64,000 bases of DNA from Marinobacterium ramblicola. Lineage in GTDB: Bacteria > Pseudomonadota > Gammaproteobacteria > Pseudomonadales > Balneatricaceae. The DNA lies in contig NZ_JAHREP010000008.1 of NCBI RefSeq assembly GCF_019084545.1, positions 112,095 through 176,094 on the forward strand, written 5' to 3'. Positions 30,198 through 38,175 of this stretch are shown here, piece after piece. The translations under genes were made by a program, and so were the position numbers. The notes under the pieces were generated by a model. It was not told where the DNA came from. It ran no database searches and saw nothing but the letters and a program-made list of their open reading frames with translations. Position 1 is the first letter of the stretch. Every line of letters begins with the position of its first letter.

Positions 30198-32290
30198 ATC
30201 ACCTCTTGTCCGTTATCGGTCGGTTGTGGCTCGCCCTCTGGCGACCTGTCAAAGCGTTTCAGGCAGAGTTCAAAACAGGCGCCCCCCTCGGGGCGGTTGG
30301 CCGCGCGTATATTGCCACCGAGATCGCGGACGATCGACTGCACGATCGCCAACCCCAGGCCAAGCCCGCTGCCCACCTCCTTGGTGGTGAAGAACGGCTC
30401 GAACAGCTGCCCACGGTGCTCCTCGGCGATACCCGGCCCATTATCCGCCACTGCGAGATAGACATGCTGCTCATCGGCTTCGACGCTCAGCAGCAAGCGA
30501 TGGGACCCCGGCTGTGGTTGCATGGCGTCACAGGCGTTCTTGATCAAATTGATCAGTACCTGCTCAAAACGGGCCTGGTCGCCGGCAAGATGAAGTGCCG
30601 ATGTCGGTGGCGTGTAGTCCAGCTGCAGCTGCATCTCGCTGAAGCGGCCACGAAACAGCGCCAGTACCTGATCGATCGATTGCGCCACCGGCACCGGCCC
30701 CACCTGCTCCGGCTTGCGATAGGCGAAGGTTTTCAACTGCCCGGTAATCAGCGCCATGCGGTCGATCAGGCTTTCCAGCTGGCGCAGATTCTCGCGCTGC
30801 AGCTCGGGGTTATCGAGCTGTCGTCGGCAGATCGCCAGGTAGGTGCGCAGCGCCGTCAGCGGCTGATTCAGCTCGTGCACCACCGACGCCGACATCCGTC
30901 CCAGCGCCGCCAGTTTGCCCGCCTGCACCAGCTCTGCCTGCGCCTCCTCCAGCGCCCGGGTGCGCTCGACCACCTTGTGCTCCAGCGATTCGTTGACCTC
31001 ACGCAGGGCCTGCTCCAGCCGCTTGCGCCGGCTGATATCGATCACGGTGACCAGGTAGCCAAGTTCCGGGTGATCGGTCATCCCCCGTACCGACACCATC
31101 ATCGGGAACAGCGTGCCATCGGCCCGGCGCCCCACCATCTCGGCCCCGGTCAGCGGCCGGAACCGGTCGGTACCGAGATTGGACAGCGTCTCACGCAGCA
31201 GCTCGCCGCTACTGCCGCCACTGAGCAGCTCCTCCACCGTGCGGTTGCGCATCAACTCCAGCGACACGCCGAACTGCTGCATCGCCATCGGATTGATGAA
31301 CTGGATCATTCCGCTTGGATCGACATTGATCAAGCCCACCTCGGCGGTGCTGATCATATCGCGCTGACGCTCTTGGCTCAGCGCACGCTCACGGGCCTGC
31401 TCCAGTTGCAACGCCCGTTTCTGACGCGACTCGCGCAGATAGAGAAACAGCAGCGCCAATGCAAAACCGCCGCCACCGATCGCACCGGCCGCGATCCGCT
31501 GCTGTTGCTGCACGTTGCGGGCATCGCTGAGCACGCTGACACGCCATCCCAGATCATCCAACACCACGCTCTGCACCAGATAGACAACACCATTGAGGGT
31601 CAACAGTTGAATTTTGGAACCATCGCTCAACGACTCCGATTTCGCCTCAGGCAGTCGATCCGGCATCATCACGCTGAACAGACGCTCACCGTTGATATCG
31701 TTGATGATGAATGGGTAATCGATCGGCAGCTGTTCGCGAAGCTTGTCCAGCTCCACCCGCATGGCGGCGACCCCGATCAGACGCTGCTCATCATAGATCG
31801 GCGCCGACATGTACAGCGCCTGGCGAGGCGGAACGCCTTCATGCACGAACTGGCGCCCCTCGTCGCCGGCGATCGCCTGGCGAAAATACTCCATCTCGGC
31901 CTGCGAGCCGCCCAATAAGGTTCGTTGATCCCGCCAGTTGCTGGACGACCTCAGCATCCCGTCCAGATCAAACACCATCAGCGCACTTGAACCCGACACC
32001 AGGTTGATCTGTTCAAGATAGCGGTTAACCGGCTCACTGTTCTCGCCGCCGGGGCTGCGCAACAGGCCCCGTACCTCTCGACTCTGCGTCAGCACAAAGG
32101 GCAGGTAACGATATTGATCGAGCGCACCGCGTAACTGGCTGATATTACCCAGCAACCTGTCCGTGCCCTCCTGATGAAGACGCATCAGCGACCAGTCACG
32201 GGTATAGGCAGCCCCCTCCAGTGCGAGCATCAGCACCAGCAGCAGATAGAGCGCCATCAATATCAGGGGTCTGAACGACAGCAAAGCCAC
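30194..32290 (-). CDS. dctB: DctB-like sensor histidine kinase
   Basis: A 698-residue membrane kinase. An N-terminal helix, a periplasmic sensor region of about 240 residues (dCache-like, with [17 protein letters not shown] and [20 protein letters not shown]) and a second helix near [19 protein letters not shown] come first. A PAS domain ([21 protein letters not shown]) and a coiled coil lead to the phosphorylated histidine in [19 protein letters not shown]. The ATPase part has [17 protein letters not shown] and [11 protein letters not shown]. It probably senses the TRAP substrate and phosphorylates the DctD-like partner. The start is GTG 32290 or a TTG two codons later. Confidence 0.92.
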   Translation of the reverse strand: MALLSFRPLILMALYLLLVLMLALEGAAYTRDWSLMRLHQEGTDRLLGNISQLRGALDQYRYLPFVLTQSREVRGLLRSPGGENSEPVNRYLEQINLVSGSSALMVFDLDGMLRSSSNWRDQRTLLGGSQAEMEYFRQAIAGDEGRQFVHEGVPPRQALYMSAPIYDEQRLIGVAAMRVELDKLREQLPIDYPFIINDINGERLFSVMMPDRLPEAKSESLSDGSKIQLLTLNGVVYLVQSVVLDDLGWRVSVLSDARNVQQQQRIAAGAIGGGGFALALLFLYLRESRQKRALQLEQARERALSQERQRDMISTAEVGLINVDPSGMIQFINPMAMQQFGVSLELMRNRTVEELLSGGSSGELLRETLSNLGTDRFRPLTGAEMVGRRADGTLFPMMVSVRGMTDHPELGYLVTVIDISRRKRLEQALREVNESLEHKVVERTRALEEAQAELVQAGKLAALGRMSASVVHELNQPLTALRTYLAICRRQLDNPELQRENLRQLESLIDRMALITGQLKTFAYRKPEQVGPVPVAQSIDQVLALFRGRFSEMQLQLDYTPPTSALHLAGDQARFEQVLINLIKNACDAMQPQPGSHRLLLSVEADEQHVYLAVADNGPGIAEEHRGQLFEPFFTTKEVGSGLGLGLAIVQSIVRDLGGNIRAANRPEGGACFELCLKRFDRSPEGEPQPTDNGQEVI

Positions 32291-32314
32291 CTCTCACAGA
32301 TCCAGTTGAACAAC

Positions 32315-32998
32315 TCAGGCACGTTTCGCCAACAACCTCTGGCACGCAGCAGGATCGATCAACTCACCCAGGTCGTCATATTCAGGATAGGGCAAACCGG
32401 CGGTCAGGCAGTGCGCCGCGATCTTGGGGTAGCGGGATTCGAACATATGGCGAGCGGTTTCACGCACCGGCATGCGATCCAGCTGGTAGAGCCCGGCCAG
32501 CTGGCGCTGACGCTGCGCCTCGATCAGGATGATGCCGGCGGCGGTTGAAACATTGAGCGACTCCACCATACCCATCATCGGCACCGTAATGTGCTCGTCC
32601 GCCTCACGCGCGGCCTGCTCGCTGATCCCCTCCTTCTCCGCGCCCATCAGGATGGCACAGGGCTGGGTATAATCCACCTCACGAAAATCAACGGCGCTAT
32701 CCGACAGGTGCGCGGCATAGATCTTCATGCCCTGCTCCCTCACGGTGGCGACGGCGCTGTCCAAGGTATCATGCAACACCGAATCGACCCAACGATCGCT
32801 GCCACGGGAGGTACCGCGGTAGCGCCGATACTCGGAATCGGGCTTGACCACATGCATGCGCGGGATACCCACGGCATCGCAGTTGCGCACCAACGCCGCG
32901 ATATTGCGTGGCTTGTGCACCTTGTCGGTAATCAGTGTCAGATCGGGCTGGCGGCGACGCAAAATCTCAAGTAGGCGCTGTTCACGTTCCGGGGTCAT
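32315..32998 (-). CDS. trmH: tRNA (guanosine(18)-2'-O)-methyltransferase TrmH
   Basis: A 227-residue SpoU-family methyltransferase. It begins MTPEREQRLLEILRRRQPDLTLI and has the three SPOUT motifs: KPRNIAALVRNCDAVGI, ILMGAEKEGIS and VPMMGMVESLNVSTAAGIIL, which form the knotted SAM site. TrmH methylates the 2'-hydroxyl of G18 in the D-loop of tRNAs. The C-terminal extension (AGLPYPEYDDLGELIDPAACQ) also fits TrmH. The start at 32998 has GGAG just upstream; a longer open frame to 33211 is unlikely because it runs through the pheA promoter region. It is upstream of dctB on the same strand, 24 bp away. Confidence 0.93.
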   Translation of the reverse strand: MTPEREQRLLEILRRRQPDLTLITDKVHKPRNIAALVRNCDAVGIPRMHVVKPDSEYRRYRGTSRGSDRWVDSVLHDTLDSAVATVREQGMKIYAAHLSDSAVDFREVDYTQPCAILMGAEKEGISEQAAREADEHITVPMMGMVESLNVSTAAGIILIEAQRQRQLAGLYQLDRMPVRETARHMFESRYPKIAAHCLTAGLPYPEYDDLGELIDPAACQRLLAKRA

Positions 32999-33188
32999 GA
33001 GCTCTCCTCTATTCAGTTCAGCGCAGTTTACCGCAGTTAACACCTGTTTTCCGCGCCGAAGCCACTGCGCGACCGCCAAAAGCAACCAACGAACACGGGC
33101 TACCGCGTTTATCCTTGTTTTTCCGCCCCTGTGCCTGTGCCATAATCGGCGGCTTCGTACAACGCCTATCGATGGAATATCAAGCGCC

Positions 33189-34058
33189 ATGACCGACACC
33201 AACAACATCATCGCCTATCAGGGTTACCCCGGTGCGTACTCTCACCTCTCCTGTACCCGTGTCTTTCCGAACATGGAAACCCGGGCTTGCGATAACTTCT
33301 TCGATGCGATGTTTATGGTCGACAATGGCGAGGCCCAGCTGGCGATGATCCCGCTGGAAAACTCAACCGCCGGACGCGTCGAAGAGATCTACCGGTTGAT
33401 GCCGAAAACTCAGCTGCACATCATCGGCGAGCACTTCGAACCGGTGAACCACTGCCTGCTGGCACTGCCGGGTACCCGTATCGAAGACCTCAAAACGATC
33501 TCCTCTCATCCCCAGGCGCTGGCGCAGTGCGACGGCAATATCAAGGCGCTGGGACTGAGCCCCATAGCTGCGCTGGACACGGCGGGATCCGCAGCGGAAC
33601 TGGCGGAAAATCCAGTCGCGGGACACGCGGTGATCGCCTCCAGCCTGGCCGCCGAGCTGTACGGACTGGAGATCCTGCAGGAAAACTTCCAGGACAAGAG
33701 TGGTAATACCACGCGCTTTATCATCCTGGCCAAGGATAGCCACATGCCGCCTTTGGATGCGGGTGAGCGCTACATGACCACGATCATGTTTGCCGTGCGC
33801 AACATGCCGGCGGCGCTGTACAAGGCGCTGGGCGGATTCGCCACCAACGGCATCAACATGGTCAAGCTGGAGAGTTACATGGAGTCAGACACCATGCAGG
33901 TGTCCAGCTTCCATCTCGATGTCGAGGCGCACCCCCATGAGCAGGCGATGCAGTATGCCCTGCAGGAGCTGCACTTTTTCGCCAAAACGGTACGCATTAT
34001 CGGCACTTATCCGGCGCACCCCTTCCGTCAGAGCCGGCAGATGAAGACCGAAGACTGA
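33189..34058 (+). CDS. pheA: Prephenate dehydratase
   Basis: A 289-residue enzyme with a prephenate dehydratase domain and a C-terminal ACT domain, without a chorismate mutase part. Opening motif is IAYQGYPGAYSHLSC; MIPLENSTAGRVEEIY and KSGNTTRFIIL are conserved active-site stretches, the TRF threonine being catalytic. The ACT domain (about residue 200 onward) has NMPAALYKALGGFATNGINMVKLESY, where the ESxP-like phenylalanine-binding segment is ESYM. It converts prephenate to phenylpyruvate in phenylalanine synthesis and should be feedback-inhibited through ACT. It is divergent from trmH. Confidence 0.93.
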   Translation: MTDTNNIIAYQGYPGAYSHLSCTRVFPNMETRACDNFFDAMFMVDNGEAQLAMIPLENSTAGRVEEIYRLMPKTQLHIIGEHFEPVNHCLLALPGTRIEDLKTISSHPQALAQCDGNIKALGLSPIAALDTAGSAAELAENPVAGHAVIASSLAAELYGLEILQENFQDKSGNTTRFIILAKDSHMPPLDAGERYMTTIMFAVRNMPAALYKALGGFATNGINMVKLESYMESDTMQVSSFHLDVEAHPHEQAMQYALQELHFFAKTVRIIGTYPAHPFRQSRQMKTED

Positions 34059-34117
34059 TTGCAGAAGCGAAATATCGCTTTAGGATCCAAGGCTTAGCTG
34101 TCAAACAACGCAATTTT

Positions 34118-34129
34118 TGCTGCAACGCA
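34118..34129 (+). promoter_or_regulatory. TGCTGCAAYGCA site 1 (PhaR-like operator candidate)
   Basis: TGCTGCAACGCA lies about 70 bp upstream of an inverse copy that overlaps the candidate small-RNA promoter. The motif resembles the TGC-rich operators bound by polyhydroxyalkanoate regulator PhaR. This is a resemblance from memory, and no pha genes are in the window. Confidence 0.3.
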
Positions 34130-34186
34130 GTAATAAATGCCGTTTTTTATAACCAATTTGTTTAAAAAACAGGCAATTCCCTATTG

Positions 34187-34198
34187 TGCATTGCAGCA
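34187..34198 (-). promoter_or_regulatory. TGCTGCAAYGCA site 2 within a promoter
   Basis: On the minus strand this reads TGCTGCAATGCA, differing from site 1 by one base. It lies between and over the -35 (TTGTGC, 34184-34189) and -10 (TATGCT, 34206-34211; spacer 16 bp) of the candidate small-RNA promoter, a position suited to repression. Confidence 0.35.
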
Positions 34199-34217
34199 TA
34201 CGCGCTATGCTTAAGGT

Positions 34218-34339
34218 GTCCTGAGGGATCAGGACGCGACAGGTGTATCTCTTCACCTATCGCATCCCATCTTGCAGCTCCGGCCGTTGGAGTTGTTTGC
34301 ACTTTGCCTACCCCTCTCCGCCAGGAGAGGGGTTTTTTT
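34218..34339 (+). ncRNA. Candidate structured small RNA of about 122 nt
   Basis: Between pheA and the HD-GYP gene a promoter-like pair (TTGTGC-16-TATGCT) is followed by a run of stem-loops. The first is GTCCTGA-GGGA-TCAGGAC (34218-34235). The second is GCGA-AGGTG with CACCT-TCGC and an internal mismatch (34236-34263). A third, shorter one is CTCC with GGAG (34278-34292). A perfect intrinsic terminator follows. No reading frame with a ribosome site covers it. This looks like a stand-alone RNA or a terminated leader. The GGGA loop could bind a CsrA-type protein, but there are too few GGA motifs to call it CsrB or RsmZ. No known family was recognised. Confidence 0.6.
34311..34339 (+). terminator. 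Intrinsic terminator ending the candidate small RNA
   Basis: CCCCTCTCC and GGAGAGGGG form a perfect 9-bp stem with loop GCCA, followed by seven T residues. It is placed 74 bp before the HD-GYP start, so it ends the upstream RNA rather than that gene. Confidence 0.9.
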
Positions 34340-34412
34340 ATTCATGGTCAACGCTGCCATCACCCCGGCTTTGGGATATTCTTACCCTGATCGCAAGAAG
34401 GAGAACCGATCC

Positions 34413-35987
34413 ATGCAGCTCGAAGAGCACGCGCTGGCCGTAGCACGACACCTATCTCGCTTGGCGCTGTCACTTTCCGCGGAACCTGAGCACCGGCACA
34501 TTCTGGAACAGGTGGTTGACTCGGCGATGGAGCTGCTCGGCTGCGATGCAGGTACCCTGTACATCTTTCGCGATGACAAACTCCATTTTAGCGTATTGCG
34601 CAACCGGAGCTTGGGGCTAAAGGATAACGATCCCGATCTGGAACCGATCACCCTGTTCAAAGATGACGGTACACCATCGGACCTCGTGGTCGTCCACGCA
34701 TTCATTGATCGCACAACAATCAACATCGCCGATCTCGCGCTGGAGCACAGATTCGATTTTTCCGGCACTTTCGCCTTCGATCGCCAATTCGGCTACCACT
34801 CCCGTTCTTTTCTATGTGTCCCGTTGATGGACCATGAGCAACAGGTAATCGGGGTACTCCAGCTGATCAATGCGCTCGATGCCGACGGCAACGTCTGTGC
34901 CTTCAATCCCGAGCAGCAGTCACTGCTTGAAGCCCTCGGAGCCCTGGCGGCCACAGTACTGACACAACGGCAACTGATAGATTCCCAGCGAGAACTGTTC
35001 GAGTCCTTCATTCGCGTGATTGCCGAAGGGATCGACTACAAATCACCGGTAACCGGAAGGCACTGCCAACAGGTACCGGAAATTGCGATGATGCTGGCCG
35101 ACGGGGTTAATCAAACCACCAGTGGTGCCTATGCCCACACCCGGTTCAGTGCCGAGGAGATGTATGAGCTAAAGATCGCGGCCTGGCTACACGATTGCGG
35201 CAAGATCACCACACCGGAAGCGATCATCGACAAGGGCACCAAACTGGAAGCCCAGTTCGACCGTATAGAGCTGGTTGCCAGTCGGATGCGCGAGTATCAG
35301 CAGTCACTGCTGATCGACTGCCTGACTCGACATCCCGGAGACCCGCAAGCCCTCAAACAGGTTCAGGAGCGGATACTCCAACTCTATGCCGAGATGGACT
35401 TTCTCAGGATCACCAACCGCGGCAGCGAGTTCACCAGCCCCGAAGCCGTAGCCCGGATCGAATGCCTGGCCCAGCTGAGCTGGACCGGCGTAGACGGACG
35501 CCAGCACAAGCTGCTCAACGATGATGAGGTCCGCAACCTGTCGATCAGTCGTGGTACGCTGCTGCCGGAGGAACTGCAACTGATGCGCGATCACATTCGC
35601 GTGACCGACCGTATGCTCAACTCCCTGGTTTACCCCCGCTCCCTGAGCCAGGTGCCGGAGATCGCGGTCAATCACCATGAGCATCTGGATGGCACGGGTT
35701 ATCCGCGAGGACTTGAAGGGGACTCGCTGTCGGTGCGTGCCCGCATCATGTGTATCGCCGATATATTTGAAGCGCTGACCGCACCGGACCGGCCCTACAA
35801 GGAGGGGATGAAACTGTCCCAGGCGCTGGAGATCATTGGTCGCAAGGTCGAGGCCAATCAATTGGACCCAGAGCTATTCACCATTTTCGTGCGTGAGGGG
35901 GTGTACAAACGCTATGCCGAGCGGTTCATGACCGAGAGCCAGATCGACACCCCCGAACTGGATAACCTGCCCGGCCTGCTGCGCTGA
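34413..35987 (+). CDS. GAF domain HD-GYP phosphodiesterase (c-di-GMP related)
   Basis: A 524-residue protein. The N-terminal GAF domain (about 15-180) includes AMELLGCDAGTLYIF and SFLCVPLMDHEQQVIGVLQLINA. The HD-GYP domain follows, with GRHCQQVPEIA, AAWLHDCGKITTPEAIIDK and the distinctive NHHEHLDGTGYPRGLEGDSL near residue 425, then MCIADIFEALTAPDRPYK. An insert of about 100 residues between the HD and GYP parts is unusual but seen in this group. It should hydrolyse cyclic di-GMP in the cytoplasm. The start at ATG 34413 has AAGGAG upstream. It ends 3 bp before the converging cyclase gene. Confidence 0.9.
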   Translation: MQLEEHALAVARHLSRLALSLSAEPEHRHILEQVVDSAMELLGCDAGTLYIFRDDKLHFSVLRNRSLGLKDNDPDLEPITLFKDDGTPSDLVVVHAFIDRTTINIADLALEHRFDFSGTFAFDRQFGYHSRSFLCVPLMDHEQQVIGVLQLINALDADGNVCAFNPEQQSLLEALGALAATVLTQRQLIDSQRELFESFIRVIAEGIDYKSPVTGRHCQQVPEIAMMLADGVNQTTSGAYAHTRFSAEEMYELKIAAWLHDCGKITTPEAIIDKGTKLEAQFDRIELVASRMREYQQSLLIDCLTRHPGDPQALKQVQERILQLYAEMDFLRITNRGSEFTSPEAVARIECLAQLSWTGVDGRQHKLLNDDEVRNLSISRGTLLPEELQLMRDHIRVTDRMLNSLVYPRSLSQVPEIAVNHHEHLDGTGYPRGLEGDSLSVRARIMCIADIFEALTAPDRPYKEGMKLSQALEIIGRKVEANQLDPELFTIFVREGVYKRYAERFMTESQIDTPELDNLPGLLR

Positions 35988-35990
35988 TCG

Positions 35991-38174
35991 TTACTTTTCG
36001 GTATGGGTAAACACGGCGTCCCAATCCGGCCCCGGAGGGGATGCCTTGAACTCACCCACCCGCTGCAGGTAGATACGGCTGGGCCCATCCTCTCCGCGCA
36101 TCGCGATCACCTCGTGGAATCTACTCTCGGCCAGATCCCACCGCTGCCGGCGATAGGCCTTGAGCCCTGCTCTGAAGTTTTCCAGCCAGGGATTATCGGC
36201 GCTAGTCAGCGGTTCATAGAGCCCAATCGCCTGGTGTTTGCCCTTGACCCGAACCCGGTCCAGCTCACGAAACGGAATATCCGCACAGAGCCGGTACAGC
36301 TGCTCGCTGACCAAGAGATCGACACCGTAGTACTTGGTCAGCCCTTCCAGCCGGGAGCCGAGATTGACCGCATCCCCCATCACCGTATAGGCCATGCGAA
36401 AGTTCGACCCCATGTTGCCGACAGCCATCTCGCCGCTATTGAGCCCCATACCGACGCGGATCCGGGGCAGTGCCTCCGCCTCCAGCTGCCGGTTAACCTC
36501 CGGCATGGCAGCCAACATCTCCAACGCCGCCGCCAGCGCATGACGGGCGTGCTGGGGGTCATCCAGCGGTGCGCCCCAGAACGCCATGATGGCATCGCCG
36601 ATATACTTGTCGATGGTACCTCGATGACGGTGAATGATCGCCGTCATCTCGCTGAGGTAGATGTTCATCATTCGCGTCAGCTGGGTCGGCGACAGCGATT
36701 CCGAGAGAGTGGTGAAGCCGCGCACATCGGAAAACAGTACCGTTAGCTCACGGCTTTCGCCACGTAACTGATCGGCAGTACCCACCTGCTCCAGCGACCT
36801 TACCACCTCCGGTGGGACATACTGACCGAAGGTTCTGCTCAGCTGACGGCGGGTGTTGGACTCGAACAGAAAACCTGTGGTCTGCATGAACAGGTACAGC
36901 ATCAGGATCAGCAGCGTGACGCCTGCCAGCGGCATCACCCAGTACAGCTGACTGAAGGCATAGAAGTTAAACGCCACTACACCGGCGCTGAAGAGCACCG
37001 TCAGCAACGTACCGGACAGTACCGATAGCCGCGGCAACGCCAACGACAGGATCAGCCCCACCAGCAGCATCTGCGTTGCATTCAGTGCACGCAGGAAATC
37101 CGGTTTATAGAAGAACCGCTGATCGAGTAGCGCCGAGAGGATATTGGCATGCACCTCAACACCGGGATAACGCGGGCCTACCGGCGTCACCCGTAGATCG
37201 AGAAGCCCGGCAGCACTGGTACCCACCAGAACGATAGCGCCGGACATGAGATCCTGGGGCGCACTGCCCTCGATCACGTCGGCGGCAGACACGTAAGAAA
37301 AACTGCCCTGATGCCCCCTGTAGGGCACCAGCATCGCCCCCTGAGGATCCACCGGTATCTTGACCCCGCCGGCATCGATCGCGGTGAGCACCTGGTAATC
37401 GCCGGACAGGTCGCTCTCGATCACCGGGTTAACGCTGTCGCTGAGCAGCAGGGATTGCCAGACCGCCAATGCCAGTGACGGATAGTACTCGCCCCGGTAG
37501 CGTTGTATCAGCGGCACCCGACGAAACACACCATCGGGATCCACCAGCGGATTGTCGAAAAAGCCAGAGGTCGACGACTGTGCCAGCTTGGACAAACTGC
37601 CGATAACCCCCTTGGCCTCGACAATGGGTAGGGTGTCGGGCAGCGGCGGATCGATCTGCAGCGCAGGCCCGGTCTCGCCGACGGCCAGCGACTCGTCCTG
37701 CGGATCAAAAGCCATAGCCAGTACCGCAGGGAGCACGCTCAGCGTCTCCGCCAGCCGTGCATCACCATCTAACTCAGCCAACTGCGCGGGCGACAAAGTG
37801 CCACCGTTAAGCTGTAGAAGCCGCTGCAAAGAGGCACGCGCCACGCGATCATCGGGCTCAGAGAACAAAACGTCGAAACCAACCACGGCGACGCCATAGT
37901 CGATAAACAGTTTTTCTATTAACTCGGCAACTCGATCTCTGGGCCAGGGCCAGCGGCCGATTCGCGCCAAAGAGGATTCATCGATATCGACGATAACGAT
38001 ACGCGGGTCGACGGTTTCGGTCAGCGTCTGACGCAAGCGCTGGTCGTACAGGTCCAACTCGATCAGTTCGAACAACGACGGCATGCGTCCCTGCCAGCCA
38101 AGCACCACCAGCACCAGGGTGCACGCCAGGCCGACCAGCGTACGCAGCCAACGCTGTCCGATTCGTCTCAGCAT
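35991..38174 (-). CDS. CHASE2-domain class III adenylate/guanylate cyclase
   Basis: About 727 residues. After a first membrane helix (TLVGLACTLVLVVLGW) comes an extracytoplasmic CHASE2 sensor (about 40-325) with DPRIVIVDIDESSLARIGRWPWPRD and LVGTSAAGLLDLRVTP. Three further helices follow, then a class III cyclase catalytic domain with LTVLFSDVRGFTTLSES (metal aspartate), IDKYIGDAIMAFWGAP and RVGMGLNSGEMAVGNMGS. A short C-terminal tail resembles a TPR-like cap. It should make cAMP (or cGMP) in response to a periplasmic signal. It starts 1 bp after the stop of the GspE-like gene, so the two are coupled. Confidence 0.92.
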   Translation of the reverse strand: MLRRIGQRWLRTLVGLACTLVLVVLGWQGRMPSLFELIELDLYDQRLRQTLTETVDPRIVIVDIDESSLARIGRWPWPRDRVAELIEKLFIDYGVAVVGFDVLFSEPDDRVARASLQRLLQLNGGTLSPAQLAELDGDARLAETLSVLPAVLAMAFDPQDESLAVGETGPALQIDPPLPDTLPIVEAKGVIGSLSKLAQSSTSGFFDNPLVDPDGVFRRVPLIQRYRGEYYPSLALAVWQSLLLSDSVNPVIESDLSGDYQVLTAIDAGGVKIPVDPQGAMLVPYRGHQGSFSYVSAADVIEGSAPQDLMSGAIVLVGTSAAGLLDLRVTPVGPRYPGVEVHANILSALLDQRFFYKPDFLRALNATQMLLVGLILSLALPRLSVLSGTLLTVLFSAGVVAFNFYAFSQLYWVMPLAGVTLLILMLYLFMQTTGFLFESNTRRQLSRTFGQYVPPEVVRSLEQVGTADQLRGESRELTVLFSDVRGFTTLSESLSPTQLTRMMNIYLSEMTAIIHRHRGTIDKYIGDAIMAFWGAPLDDPQHARHALAAALEMLAAMPEVNRQLEAEALPRIRVGMGLNSGEMAVGNMGSNFRMAYTVMGDAVNLGSRLEGLTKYYGVDLLVSEQLYRLCADIPFRELDRVRVKGKHQAIGLYEPLTSADNPWLENFRAGLKAYRRQRWDLAESRFHEVIAMRGEDGPSRIYLQRVGEFKASPPGPDWDAVFTHTEK

Positions 38175-38175
38175 C

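Noticed and set aside
34059..34217. c-di-GMP riboswitch upstream of the HD-GYP gene
   Set aside because: The conserved GEMM core sequences were not found, and the terminated RNA ends before the gene.
34218..34339. Candidate RNA as a CsrB/RsmZ-type sponge
   Set aside because: Only about four GGA motifs occur and only one is in a clear loop, too few for that family.
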